From EA-27 sp964396265 (GTDB taxonomy: Archaea; Thermoplasmatota; Thermoplasmata; RBG-16-68-12; EA-27): a stretch of 28,639 nt of DNA. Numbering within the stretch: the stretch's first letter is position 1; each line of letters opens with the position of its first letter. The DNA lies in the NCBI GenBank assembly GCA_964396265.1, contig CAYNEM010000021.1, positions 1-28,639 of the forward strand. The letters are read 5' to 3'. Below the pieces are notes generated by a model that was not told the DNA's origin, searched no databases, and saw only the letters and a list, made by a program, of their open reading frames with translations. Positions 7,776-14,726 of the stretch are shown piece by piece. Both the position numbers and the translations under genes were made by a program.

Positions 7776-7896
7776 TCATCTGCCGGAGGGTCCGAGACCG
7801 GGGGCTCGTCGAATGCTCGCCAAAGTACACTGTCTCATTCCTGATACTCTGGGCTTCAGGACCTAAATACCCCCGCGAATCCTACCCTTTGAGATC

Positions 7897-8157
7897 ATGG
7901 TACAGGTCGAGGAGATCAGCCGGGCCGAATTCGAACGAATGCCGAAGAAGCCCACGCCTTTGGGGGAAAAAGGGAGAGAATCCGTGGAGATTCTCGGAAC
8001 CTTGCAGAAAGGTAGGCCCATCGTGATCCGGGGTGCTTCCCGTGGTTTTCAGGTAGCCCTTTCCCAACGAATCAAGAGGAACCGGATGAAGGTTGAAATG
8101 CGGATACTGCGCGAAAATGGCGGACTGAGGACGATCGCGTTGCTGAAGCGCCGCTAG
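7897..8157 (+). CDS. Small basic protein, hypothetical
   Basis: This 86-residue protein is rich in arginine and lysine. It starts with an acidic helix (VQVEEISRAEFERMP), followed by strand-like segments (RPIVIRGASRGFQVALSQRI, KVEMRILRE) and ends in LLKRR. The base composition is slightly lower in GC than its neighbours. CTAAATAC at 7863-7870 is 30 bases before the ATG, a good TATA position for a leaderless start. Nucleic-acid binding is possible because of the charge, but no family is recognised. It is convergent with the winged-helix-like gene 34 bases away. Confidence 0.7.
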   Translation: MVQVEEISRAEFERMPKKPTPLGEKGRESVEILGTLQKGRPIVIRGASRGFQVALSQRIKRNRMKVEMRILRENGGLRTIALLKRR

Positions 8158-8191
8158 GTTGTCGCCTTACGACCGGTTCGAATCCCCGCTT

Positions 8192-8500
8192 CTAACGAAC
8201 TGTCGCTTGCCAGTGGGGCCCCGCCAGGAGCTGGATCTTCTCCACCCGACCCTTGCCCGCGAGGCCTGCGAGCTTCGCCTCGGTCTCTGGCACGGACCAT
8301 GCCATCACGTGGGCCATCTCACCGGCGTGGGCGGGACCGTGCGCGCGAAGGTATCCGAGGATGTCGGGGCGCGCCGTCTTCTTGAGCTTCCCACCGGAAA
8401 GGTAGTCGATCGCGCCTTCCACCAGCGATGGGTCGAACGCGTGGTCGATGAGGACCGTGCGGCCCTGTCCGTCCGTGATCGCCAGGTTGTAGTATCCCAT
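8192..8500 (-). CDS. Winged-helix-like protein, hypothetical
   Basis: This 102-residue protein has a short N-terminal strand pair (YYNLAITDGQGRTVLIDHAF), then about residues 41-98 look like a winged helix-turn-helix: ARPDILGYLRAHGPAHAGEM as the first helices, HVMAWSVPETEAKLAGLAGK as the recognition unit, and GRVEKIQLLAGPHWQ as the wing. Transcription regulation is therefore possible. The gene is preceded on the same strand by a small basic reading frame, about 105 bases away, and no clear TATA box is visible. The fold assignment is an inference from the pattern. Confidence 0.7.
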   Translation of the reverse strand: MGYYNLAITDGQGRTVLIDHAFDPSLVEGAIDYLSGGKLKKTARPDILGYLRAHGPAHAGEMAHVMAWSVPETEAKLAGLAGKGRVEKIQLLAGPHWQATVR

Positions 8501-8605
8501 CGGGAGGTGCGGAAGTCCGTGCCCCTAGTGCTCCATGTCCTTCTGGCTGACTCGATAGGGTATCGCCCGGCGGGCCGGCGGGCCTAGCCCATGGCGCTGC
8601 CCGAT

Positions 8606-8899
8606 CTACTTCCGTGCTTTCCGCTCCCGTGTCAACCGCGCCTTTTCCTGTCGCGCCTTCCGAGCCAACCGACGAGTTCCTTTCATCGGGCCCCCATAGA
8701 CGACCGGCACTTCAACCCACCAGTCCCCGACCGGCGCCTGCCGTGCGGGCGACTCTCCGAGTTGGGGGATCACGTTGACGACCTCCTTGAGGGGGCCGGG
8801 TGACCGTCGTGGGGCCACTTCCTTTTTCGACGGCATGGCGCTGAGCGTCCGAGTTGGGCCCGGAAGGGCTTCCTTGGACTTGCTCCGGTGGGGAGTCAT
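8606..8899 (-). CDS. Small basic protein, doubtful gene
   Basis: A 97-residue frame starts with ATG at 8899 (an earlier ATG at 9034 would overlap vapC). It has a proline-rich middle, the segment VGDWWVEVPVVYGGPMKGT, and a strongly basic C-terminal helix (RRLARKARQEKARLTRERK). The basic tail resembles small nucleic-acid-binding proteins, but the family is not recognised. A diverged copy of the island repeat (8795-8822) lies inside it, which either breaks a former gene or shows that the frame is not coding. Confidence 0.35.
   Translation of the reverse strand: MTPHRSKSKEALPGPTRTLSAMPSKKEVAPRRSPGPLKEVVNVIPQLGESPARQAPVGDWWVEVPVVYGGPMKGTRRLARKARQEKARLTRERKARK
8795..8822 (+). repeat. Diverged copy of the island direct repeat
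   Basis: Aligned without gaps to the copy at 11840, this stretch matches in about 23 of 28 bases, including the unbroken 12-base block GGTGACCGTCGT. The downstream box ATGAACCTTC found with the copies at 9698 and 11838 is absent at the expected distance. It is interpreted as an old, decayed copy that bounds vapBC on the left. Confidence 0.5.
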
Positions 8900-8990
8900 C
8901 GCCTGAAACTGGAGGTCCACGTCCGGACCCCCATGCGTCCGCCGCCAAACCACCGCGCCTTCCCCCTTGCGCCCCAACCCGTCCTTCCCG

Positions 8991-9371
8991 TCAAGGTCGG
9001 CGCCGATTGCACTCCGCGAGGATGTCCCGGTCATAGGCCAGGGGGTCGGCGCCGAGGGCCACGCACGTCTGGACGACGAAGGCGTCGGCGAGGCTCAACC
9101 GTCCTCGCGCGGCCTCGTAGATTTTCCGGACCGGTGGGAGTTCAACCCTCTCCGCGACGCCGACGTGGGGGAGGCCCAGGAGCGAGCCCAAGGCCTTCCG
9201 CCCCGCCTCGGAGCCGAAGCGGTAGGCGAGAAGGTCGATCGTTTCCACGAGGACTTCGGTCGGGATCACGATGGGGTCGGGGTCGCCGCCATCGTCCTTC
9301 GCCCGCGCGTGAAACCGGTCGCCTTCGGAGAACATGGCGTAAAGGGCGCTCGTGTCCGCGATCCGCGTCAA
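8991..9371 (-). CDS. vapC: VapC-type PIN domain toxin
   Basis: This 126-residue protein is the size of VapC toxins, ribonucleases that cleave tRNA or rRNA using a metal ion held by acidic residues. The expected acidic residues are present: Asp6 in IADTSAL, Glu39 in PTEVLVETIDLL, Asp96 in SLADAFVV and Asp114/Asp116 in AYDRDILAE. The start overlaps the antitoxin stop by four bases (ATGA), so translation of the pair is coupled. The pair sits between a diverged and a well-kept copy of the island repeat. All catalytic residues are kept, so the toxin is probably active. Confidence 0.92.
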   Translation of the reverse strand: MTRIADTSALYAMFSEGDRFHARAKDDGGDPDPIVIPTEVLVETIDLLAYRFGSEAGRKALGSLLGLPHVGVAERVELPPVRKIYEAARGRLSLADAFVVQTCVALGADPLAYDRDILAECNRRRP

Positions 9372-9628
9372 CGCTTCCTCTTTCTCATGGCGGCCGCGCG
9401 CGCCCGCCCTAGGAGTACGTCATGCTGCACGGAGTCGTTCGGCCCTCCCCCTTTGAACGTGGGAAGACTCGAGAGGTCCACTCGGGAGGGTTCCTTTGCG
9501 ATGCGCACAATGGCCTCAGAGCCGGGGGACAGTCCCACCTTCTTCAACTCGGCCCGGCGGAGCCGGATACCGTACGAGTTCCCCCAGCGGAGAATTCGCC
9601 CTTTGACGATGACTTCGTCGCGGCTCAT
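9368..9628 (-). CDS. vapB: VapB-type AbrB/SpoVT antitoxin
   Basis: This 86-residue protein has an N-terminal AbrB/MazE-like swapped-hairpin DNA-binding domain (residues 7-47: GRILRWGNSYGIRLRRAELK then VGLSPGSEAIVRI). Its C-terminal part is basic (RARAAAMRKRKR) and probably wraps the toxin. AbrB-type antitoxins neutralise the VapC partner and repress their own operon. The ATG lies directly next to a 21-base inverted repeat at 9629-9649, and a TATA box at 9651-9658 is about 27 bases upstream. Both support this start and autoregulation. Confidence 0.92.
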   Translation of the reverse strand: MSRDEVIVKGRILRWGNSYGIRLRRAELKKVGLSPGSEAIVRIAKEPSRVDLSSLPTFKGGGPNDSVQHDVLLGRARAAAMRKRKR

Positions 9629-9658
9629 GTATAACCCTTTATGTTATACGTCTATATA
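9629..9658 (-). promoter_or_regulatory. vapBC promoter and operator
   Basis: Directly before the vapB ATG is the inverted repeat GTATAAC, 7 bases, GTTATAC (9629-9635 and 9643-9649). TATATAGA on the minus strand at 9651-9658 is the likely TATA box, centred 27 bases from the start. The palindrome would cover the transcription start, so binding by the VapB or VapBC complex could block transcription. Confidence 0.7.
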
Positions 9659-9697
9659 TCCCTTGTCTCACAGTATGTCGGCGGCGAATCCGAAGGA

Positions 9698-9727
9698 GCC
9701 AGGTGATCGTCGTAAGCCCCCTTCCAC
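9698..9727 (+). repeat. Island direct repeat, copy 1
   Basis: These 30 bases match the copy at 11840-11869 in 29 positions; the only difference is T for C in GGTGATCGTCGTAAGCCCCC. About 60 bases downstream, ATGAACCTTC (9760-9769) again matches copy 2 at almost the same distance. The copy is intergenic, between the vapB promoter and the end of the AbiEii-like gene. Confidence 0.85.
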
Positions 9728-9817
9728 GCACCGAATGGCAATCCTTGGAAGAGGACCTGATGAACCTTCCTTCCCTTATCTCGCGTGTATTCATGGAGAG
9801 AGACGGCGTTCCTCCGC

Positions 9818-11092
9818 TCAGGGAACTCGGGGGCGGACTTCGCGCGCCCGCGCCCACGCGAGCATGGCGAGCCCTCGGTCGACACGCGCCGGTACGCCCT
9901 GTACCTCGAAGACTCTCTCGTACCTTCGCACAAGTGGCGCATTGCCTTTTGCCCGGTCCCCATGGCGGGGAACCACCTCGTAGGTTTCAGCCCACGTTTT
10001 GAGCGCTCGCAGCCACTCTTCCGCCTCGGCCCTCAACGATAGCTCTGGCGGCGAGTTTCTCCAGGTAGCCCGGGCGGTGGCAAGCTTCCTGCCCCATTTC
10101 TGGCCCGTGCGCTTGGAAAAGCCCAACGCCTCCGCGGCGGCGCCTCCAACGAAGGCCCCCCAAGGCCCGGCAAGAGTCCTGTCCCCCCACGAAGCTCTCT
10201 GCTCGAGGTACCGAGACTTGATCCGGGCTCCCCAACTCGAGAGTTCCCCGATCTTGGATTGCGCCACGGCGCGGTCCTCATCCGTCAGAGCCCCGGCGCC
10301 GCGCAAGGCGGCCAACACCGTCCGGATCTGGAGGTGGGGGACGCCCACCGCGGCGGATATCGATCTCCAATCGGACTCCCCGAGCTCCCCCAGACGCTTC
10401 AGGAACGCCCGGCCAAGTTGCTCCTCGTTCAATACGGCAACCAGGGCTGCAGGGCCCCGCCCGTGGGTCGCCAAGAGCGCGAATACGTCCGCCACGTCCT
10501 TCTGCACCTTGTGATCGAGCGACCGGTTGGGCATCGCCTTCAACTTCATTCGGAGCAGGACCTCCCGCGGCGGCAGCCTTAGTCTGTCCACGACCCTCGC
10601 GAGACGCAGCGCGCCGAGCCTCACGAAAAGAGGAGCCAACTCGGTCTCCTCGGCTGGAGTGAACCCGAGCGCCTCCGTCCGTTGCGGGTGGGGGTAGTCC
10701 ACCAAAGGATCGACATAGAGCTTCGCGATTTCGTAGGATTGCATGGTCCGGGACTCCTCGGCCGACAGCCTCCGCCCTCCCTCATGCGCGAAGTCCATCC
10801 GCAGGCGGAACCCCTCCCCCTCGAACCCCTCCTTGACGAGCGAGCGGATCGACCTGGCAAGGCTGGATTTGCGGATCTGTTCAACGCCCCAGCCCGGATC
10901 GAGGTGAAACCCGAGGTCGATGTCCCGGCTGAACGAGTAATCTCGGCCAAACGTTCGTACGTACGCCGATGTCACGGTGAAGTACACGCCCCAGCCGCCG
11001 ACCAGGAGAACGGGGTCTCGCACGGCCTTGGCGACGGTCTCGAGGTACGACCGGCTCAGCTTCGTTTCTGCGTCCGGGTACGTTGGCCCCAC
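9818..11092 (-). CDS. AbiEii-like nucleotidyltransferase toxin
   Basis: This 424-residue protein has a nucleotidyltransferase fold at its N-terminus: LLVGGWGVYF (Gly32-Gly33), SRDIDLGF with Asp57 and Asp59, and a third acidic residue Asp100 in LRMDFAHE. This is the active-site pattern of AbiEii/AbiGii-type toxins, which transfer nucleotides to RNA targets, mainly tRNA. The C-terminal 200 residues contain helical segments and a possible helix-turn-helix (GAAAEALGFSKRTGQKWGRK), longer than in the shortest family members. The start overlaps the upstream regulator-like gene by 37 bases; a later start cannot be ruled out. Together they look like an AbiE type IV toxin-antitoxin system. Confidence 0.8.
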   Translation of the reverse strand: MGPTYPDAETKLSRSYLETVAKAVRDPVLLVGGWGVYFTVTSAYVRTFGRDYSFSRDIDLGFHLDPGWGVEQIRKSSLARSIRSLVKEGFEGEGFRLRMDFAHEGGRRLSAEESRTMQSYEIAKLYVDPLVDYPHPQRTEALGFTPAEETELAPLFVRLGALRLARVVDRLRLPPREVLLRMKLKAMPNRSLDHKVQKDVADVFALLATHGRGPAALVAVLNEEQLGRAFLKRLGELGESDWRSISAAVGVPHLQIRTVLAALRGAGALTDEDRAVAQSKIGELSSWGARIKSRYLEQRASWGDRTLAGPWGAFVGGAAAEALGFSKRTGQKWGRKLATARATWRNSPPELSLRAEAEEWLRALKTWAETYEVVPRHGDRAKGNAPLVRRYERVFEVQGVPARVDRGLAMLAWARAREVRPRVP

Positions 11093-11748
11093 CCCCTCCG
11101 TTTCATGATAAGCTCGGCCGCCTCAACGCCGACAGAGCCTTCGACGAAGAGATCCACGACGAGCCGAGGATCGCCAACCCACTTGAGGGGATCTCGGCCG
11201 ACCGCGGGTTCCACGGTCGTCTCGTCCTCAAAGGCATTCTCGGGAATCCAGGGGTCCCCCACTAGCAGACGGACGTTTCCCGGACCTCGCAATGCACCGA
11301 GGCTCCGACAGGCGGCCGCCCACTCGACCTCGTCGGCTTCGCGGATGTAGAGGTCCCAGCGGACGGGCACCAAGTAGTGATACCGACGCGATTCGGCAAG
11401 GTAAGTCGTCGCCGCGTAGGGGGCCATCGGGGCCGGTACGAGTAGCCCGACCGGATTGGGGACGAAGTAGTCGATCGCGCGCGGTTTCTCGCGGATACGA
11501 ATCCAATGATGGACGAGTTCGCGCGGGCGCACGACCGTGGTCCCCCGCACGAACCCGGCTCTTTCCAGCTTTTTCACGTACGCGTAGGCGTATGCAGGGG
11601 TGCAGCCCGCGAGCCCCGCGATCCCGTACGCCGTACGCGAATGCCCGCGCTCGGCTCCAAGGAGGAGGCTGATGATCCGCTCCCTCAGTCGACCGGCAGC
11701 GCCCGTCGTCCGCTGCGCCGCCCTATTCTGCAAGTGTGTCTTCTTCAT
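11056..11748 (-). CDS. AbiEi-like antitoxin/regulator with winged helix
   Basis: This 230-residue protein has an N-terminal winged helix (about residues 20-75: RERIISLLLGAERGHSRTAY, then YAYVKKLERAGFVRG). The C-terminal part is like AbiEi, with strands such as YHYLVPVRWDLYIRE and VRLLVGDPWIPENAF and the segment GDPRLVVDLFVEGSVGVEAA. This last segment recalls the promoter- and toxin-associated domain of AbiEi proteins. AbiEi represses its operon and counteracts the nucleotidyltransferase. It overlaps the toxin gene start, and its ATG is 7 bases from the palindrome TGATTAATCA, a likely operator. Confidence 0.78.
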   Translation of the reverse strand: MKKTHLQNRAAQRTTGAAGRLRERIISLLLGAERGHSRTAYGIAGLAGCTPAYAYAYVKKLERAGFVRGTTVVRPRELVHHWIRIREKPRAIDYFVPNPVGLLVPAPMAPYAATTYLAESRRYHYLVPVRWDLYIREADEVEWAAACRSLGALRGPGNVRLLVGDPWIPENAFEDETTVEPAVGRDPLKWVGDPRLVVDLFVEGSVGVEAAELIMKRRGWGQRTRTQKRS

Positions 11749-11754
11749 CCGCTC

Positions 11755-11784
11755 TGATTAATCAATAAGAATGAGTAGTATATG
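11755..11784 (-). promoter_or_regulatory. Promoter and palindromic operator of the AbiE-like operon
   Basis: The perfect palindrome TGATTAATCA is at 11755-11764. The minus-strand box CATATACT is at 11777-11784, centred about 32 bases from the ATG at 11748. The palindrome lies between box and start, where a bound repressor would block transcription, consistent with autorepression by the winged-helix antitoxin. Confidence 0.6.
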
Positions 11785-11801
11785 AACTCTTGTTGAATAC
11801 T

Positions 11802-11835
11802 GATTGCCCTGGAGCGCGCGCCCGCCAGGGGAATC
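11802..11835. repeat. Hairpin just upstream of island repeat copy 2
   Basis: GATTGCCCTGG (11802-11812) and CCAGGGGAATC (11825-11835) form an inverted repeat with 10 of 11 pairs and a 12-base GC-rich loop. It ends two bases before the direct repeat at 11838. A hairpin with AATC/GATT ends sits at the same distance from copy 3. Confidence 0.6.
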
Positions 11836-11837
11836 AG

Positions 11838-11869
11838 GTGCCAGGTGACCGTCGTAAGCCCCCTTCCAC
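11838..11869 (+). repeat. Island direct repeat, copy 2
   Basis: The 32-base stretch contains GGTGACCGTCGTAAGCCCCC. Its first 29 bases are identical to 28611-28639. From 11840 onward 29 of 30 bases match 9698-9727. The second box ATGAACCTTC is at 11901-11910. The copy lies in the intergenic space between the AbiE-like operon promoter and the DUF6602-like gene. Confidence 0.88.
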
Positions 11870-11996
11870 TCTCTAAGAAGGTCGCTCTCACTGCCAGACC
11901 ATGAACCTTCGTTACTAGGTCCGTATCCCACTCACAAATCGAAGTCCCCAGATAGAAACGGAATCCTAAAGGCTGTCCGTGGTTCTGCCCTCGGTC

Positions 11997-12788
11997 ATGT
12001 CAATGCCGGCATCCGAGGCGCGACAGGTGCTCAAAGGCAAGATTGAGGCCGTGGAATCTCAGTTGATGGCGGCCCTCGCCGAGGCGAGGGCGTCGTATGC
12101 ACAGTCAACGGACAAGGGAACAAGCGTTGAGCACGCGTTTCGCGGTTTTCTTCGGAATTATCTCCCACGTCGATTGGAAGTCGGTCACGGAGAAGTAATC
12201 GACAGAAAGGGGAATAGGTCCGCTCAAACCGACGTGGTGATCGCCAACGAAGATCACCCACTCTTCTTCTCCACGGGCGCACCAGGGCTGTTCCTGGTGG
12301 AGGGCGTATCGGGGGCTGGGGAGGTCAAATCGCTACTCACTAGCGAGCACCTTCGGTCTGCCATAAAGAACTCGTTGTCCTTCAAGATACTGGAGGCATC
12401 GGGGACCAATACTCTTTTCTCGACCACAGATTCGGACGCTAGGCGTTATCATCGTTGCCCGCCGTGGTTTCTCTTCGCGTTCGAATCTCAGCTAAGTCTC
12501 GACAGCATCCGAGAGCAAATCGTGAGTGCTGCTTCGCTGCAGAATGTCGACCGAGTAGCAATTGTTGACGCTGTCTTCATCCCATCAAGAGGCTGGCTAA
12601 TAAACTTCGGGGATGCCAAGGGGAGTTATTCCTTTCGCCTTCCAGACGGAACGCTTGTCGAGGGGTGGGTCCAGCGAGAGTCCAACTCCGTTCTCTTCGA
12701 CTTCCTAGCGTGGCTAAGTGCAGTGATGCCGAGGGTAATCCGCTTCCGACCCATACTCACCGATTACATGGTCGAAGGGGTTCCCTGA
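11997..12788 (+). CDS. DUF6602-like protein, PD-(D/E)XK nuclease candidate
   Basis: This 263-residue protein resembles DUF6602 proteins, which are found in defence contexts. The core is GTSVEHAFRGFLRNYLPRRL followed by EVGHGEVIDRKG, the strand QTDVVIA with Asp79, then FLVEGVSGAGEVKSLL with Glu109 and Lys111. The Asp...Glu-X-Lys spacing is that of PD-(D/E)XK nucleases, so DNA cleavage is likely but unproven. The middle (ARRYHRCPPWFLFAFESQLS) and the end are typical soluble alpha/beta. The ATG at 11997 is 29 bases after CCTAAAGG (11965-11972); a GTG 18 bases earlier is possible. It is the first gene to the right of island repeat copy 2. Confidence 0.75.
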   Translation: MSMPASEARQVLKGKIEAVESQLMAALAEARASYAQSTDKGTSVEHAFRGFLRNYLPRRLEVGHGEVIDRKGNRSAQTDVVIANEDHPLFFSTGAPGLFLVEGVSGAGEVKSLLTSEHLRSAIKNSLSFKILEASGTNTLFSTTDSDARRYHRCPPWFLFAFESQLSLDSIREQIVSAASLQNVDRVAIVDAVFIPSRGWLINFGDAKGSYSFRLPDGTLVEGWVQRESNSVLFDFLAWLSAVMPRVIRFRPILTDYMVEGVP

Positions 12789-12917
12789 TCTCTTGGAGGT
12801 CCCGAGAGGCCTGCACCGCCATGAGTCGGAAGATTCGTCCCGTGGGGTTGTTCACCCATACGCACTTTCGGGCATCTCTACGGCAGATTCAAGTAGCCCT
12901 CTCCTTTGCTTGCTAGC

Positions 12918-13088
12918 ATGTCACGCGGAAATCTCCGGCTCACGGTGCAGCCCATCAACGAGGACATCAAGCCCGCTAGCGTGGTGATCGAGGTCGAGAA
13001 TGTCGAGCGCATCATGGAGGAAATTCACGAGGCCGCGCCGAAAATCCAAGGGTTGGATCTCCTCTTCCGCATCCTCCGACGGGGGTAG
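12918..13088 (+). CDS. Small protein, hypothetical
   Basis: A 56-residue frame reads as a strand-rich N-terminus (RGNLRLTVQPINEDIKPASV) followed by an amphipathic helix (VENVERIMEEIHEAAPKIQG). The family is not recognised. TTCAAGTAG at about 12889-12897 is a weak box about 25 bases upstream of the ATG. The gene follows the DUF6602-like gene in the same direction and faces the SIR2 gene. It is plausible as a small partner protein, but the evidence is modest. Confidence 0.4.
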   Translation: MSRGNLRLTVQPINEDIKPASVVIEVENVERIMEEIHEAAPKIQGLDLLFRILRRG

Positions 13089-13127
13089 CCCTATCGTTCG
13101 AGAGTAGCGCCGCCGCCTAAGGCCCTG

Positions 13128-13149
13128 CGAAATATCCTTGGTTATTTCG
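13128..13149. terminator. Hairpin between convergent genes
   Basis: CGAAATA, 8 bases, TATTTCG (13128-13134 and 13143-13149) forms a perfect 7-base-pair stem. It lies between the ends of the small plus-strand gene and the SIR2 gene, where a bidirectional terminator would be expected. Confidence 0.4.
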
Positions 13150-13216
13150 ACGTCCTCACGTCCTGAATGACCTTGAGATTCTTGGGCGCGAAGGCACACC
13201 AGACTGTTCGAAGGCG

Positions 13217-14209
13217 TCAAGACACCTGATCAGCAAGATAGTCCTCGAAGTACATCTTGACCTCTTCGTAACGACTGAGGACATGCGAATAGCTGTCTGG
13301 AGCGCCGTGAGGTCCGCAGACAATCCGGATTCGAGGTCGTTTGCCGGGCCACTCAATCTCTTTCATTAGGGAGACGGCCTCATGATCCGTTGCTGGCAAG
13401 GAGTATCCCACAATGATGATCTCCCGAGCCCGACTCAATGCCTCCCGAGCGGCTCTCCACAGGGCGTCCATGTGTCTCAGCTCCCCCGCCTTGCCTGAGA
13501 TGGGCGGGATGATGCCGGGCTCTAGGAGACGAGCACCACACCAAGGACGTCGCTTACGGGGCGGCGGGTTGTATGGCGATTCGAACGCGGTGACGAAATC
13601 GTTTCCCTTCTTGGCCGTATTACAGCCACGACATACTCCCCAGTTGACGGAGCCATGGAGTTTGAGCAGTTTGACATGCGTACCCCTATGACGCAATCGT
13701 TTGCGCCGCCGGTCGTCTTCGAATTCAATCGCCACGCCGCAAGGAGCATATGTGAAACGCCAATGGAGGTCATCGAGCAGCTGCTCGGTCAGTAGATCGT
13801 AATTGAAGGTGACTATGCTTAAGCTCTTGCTCCCCCGCAACAACTCGTCTAGGAAGCTCCCGTAGCTCTCCCACAGTTTGGTCCCCCGCCTAAGATGAAT
13901 TGCGCCGCACACAGAAATCAGATGAACCGAAATCGCGTTGAGGAGATCCTCGGCGGTCCAAGTCTGCCCCCGAATCTGGAACGAGCCTCCAGTTCGAGCC
14001 ATTCGCCAAATCGAAGTGAAAAGATCTTCGACTGAAATCGTACTCTCTCTCTTGTCGGTCTCGGCCGCTAAGGCAACCAGCGCATCTAGGATCTCGTCGG
14101 CCGCATCGCTCTTTTCCAGGTATTCCTTCGAAAGTAGCTCGGGAAGTAACGGACCGCCTGCCGGCTTGGAGAACCCCGCTCCAGTAACCAGGACGGTATG
14201 GCCCGACAT
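13217..14209 (-). CDS. SIR2-like NAD-binding protein
   Basis: This 330-residue protein has the SIR2 signature in order: the NAD-binding loop VTGAGFSKPAGGP (8-20), the FNYD motif (135-138) whose Asn136 contacts NAD, the catalytic His185 in LLKLHGSVNW, and IIVGYSLPATD (265-275). A partial zinc-ribbon (Cys193, Cys196, Cys224) lies between them; a fourth ligand is not clear. Stand-alone SIR2 proteins of this type in defence islands deplete NAD to stop phage growth, whereas sirtuins deacylate proteins. No helicase or sensing domain is fused, so a partner in trans may be needed. ATG at 14209 is favoured over one at 14266 by the TATA box at 14234-14242. Confidence 0.88.
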   Translation of the reverse strand: MSGHTVLVTGAGFSKPAGGPLLPELLSKEYLEKSDAADEILDALVALAAETDKRESTISVEDLFTSIWRMARTGGSFQIRGQTWTAEDLLNAISVHLISVCGAIHLRRGTKLWESYGSFLDELLRGSKSLSIVTFNYDLLTEQLLDDLHWRFTYAPCGVAIEFEDDRRRKRLRHRGTHVKLLKLHGSVNWGVCRGCNTAKKGNDFVTAFESPYNPPPRKRRPWCGARLLEPGIIPPISGKAGELRHMDALWRAAREALSRAREIIIVGYSLPATDHEAVSLMKEIEWPGKRPRIRIVCGPHGAPDSYSHVLSRYEEVKMYFEDYLADQVS

Positions 14210-14233
14210 GGTTTGATGGGGAGCACATCGAAG

Positions 14234-14242
14234 CTTATAAAA
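14234..14242. promoter_or_regulatory. TATA box between the SIR2 gene and the helical protein gene
   Basis: CTTATAAAA is centred about 28 bases upstream of the SIR2 start on the minus strand. It also reads as a strong TATA box on the plus strand, where it would drive a transcript beginning near 14263 and covering the small helical protein gene. Confidence 0.6.
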
Positions 14243-14321
14243 CGCCACACCTCGTGAAGAACGCAAGCGGAGGCGGTGTCGCGAACCTCCACCTCTTCGA
14301 TCGAATTCCCCCCACAGAACG

Positions 14322-14711
14322 GTGCCAGGCTCTTTTCATCCCAGACAATGCCTGTGCGCAAGCATTCCCCCCCCGCCGCCAACCGACGACGATCCCACGG
14401 CCTTCGCGGAGAGCTTCCTCCGCCACCTCGTCGGGGAGCGCAGGCGCCTCGCGCGCCTCGGCTTGGGAGGCCGTTCGATGATCCGCGGCTTGCACGACGC
14501 AGTCCACGAGTACCGCCAAGCAGAATCGGCGGGGGACGCGGACGCTATGGCGGCGGCACGGGAACAGTCCGACCGACTGCTCAAGGAGCCTCTTTTTCAG
14601 CTTTTGGCGGCGGTGGTGGAACCCCCTCAGCGGGACCGGCTGACAGAGGTCGTGGAGAAGGGAGAGGCTCCAACCTCCAAGTCTTCCAGCCGAAAGACTT
14701 TGAACGCATGA
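14322..14711 (+). CDS. Small helical protein, paralogue of the gene at 17271
   Basis: The likely coding frame gives up to 129 residues, with an uncertain start (GTG at 14322; the first 20 residues are proline-rich and may not be translated). From about residue 45 it is helical: RLGLGGRSMIRGLHDAVHEY, then RQAESAGDADAMAAAREQSD and RLLKEPLFQL. The segment from RLG on aligns to the short protein at 17271 at about 40% identity over 42 residues, including YR, AG, AM, AR, DR. The family is not recognised. It is divergent from the SIR2 gene and 15 bases before the next gene. Confidence 0.6.
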   Translation: MPGSFHPRQCLCASIPPPPPTDDDPTAFAESFLRHLVGERRRLARLGLGGRSMIRGLHDAVHEYRQAESAGDADAMAAAREQSDRLLKEPLFQLLAAVVEPPQRDRLTEVVEKGEAPTSKSSSRKTLNA

Positions 14712-14726
14712 CGATTCGAGGGGGCC

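Noticed and set aside
8170..8187. GGTTCGAATCC-like segment resembling a tRNA T-arm
   Set aside because: The bases flanking the loop pair in only two of five positions, and no acceptor, D or anticodon arm surrounds it.
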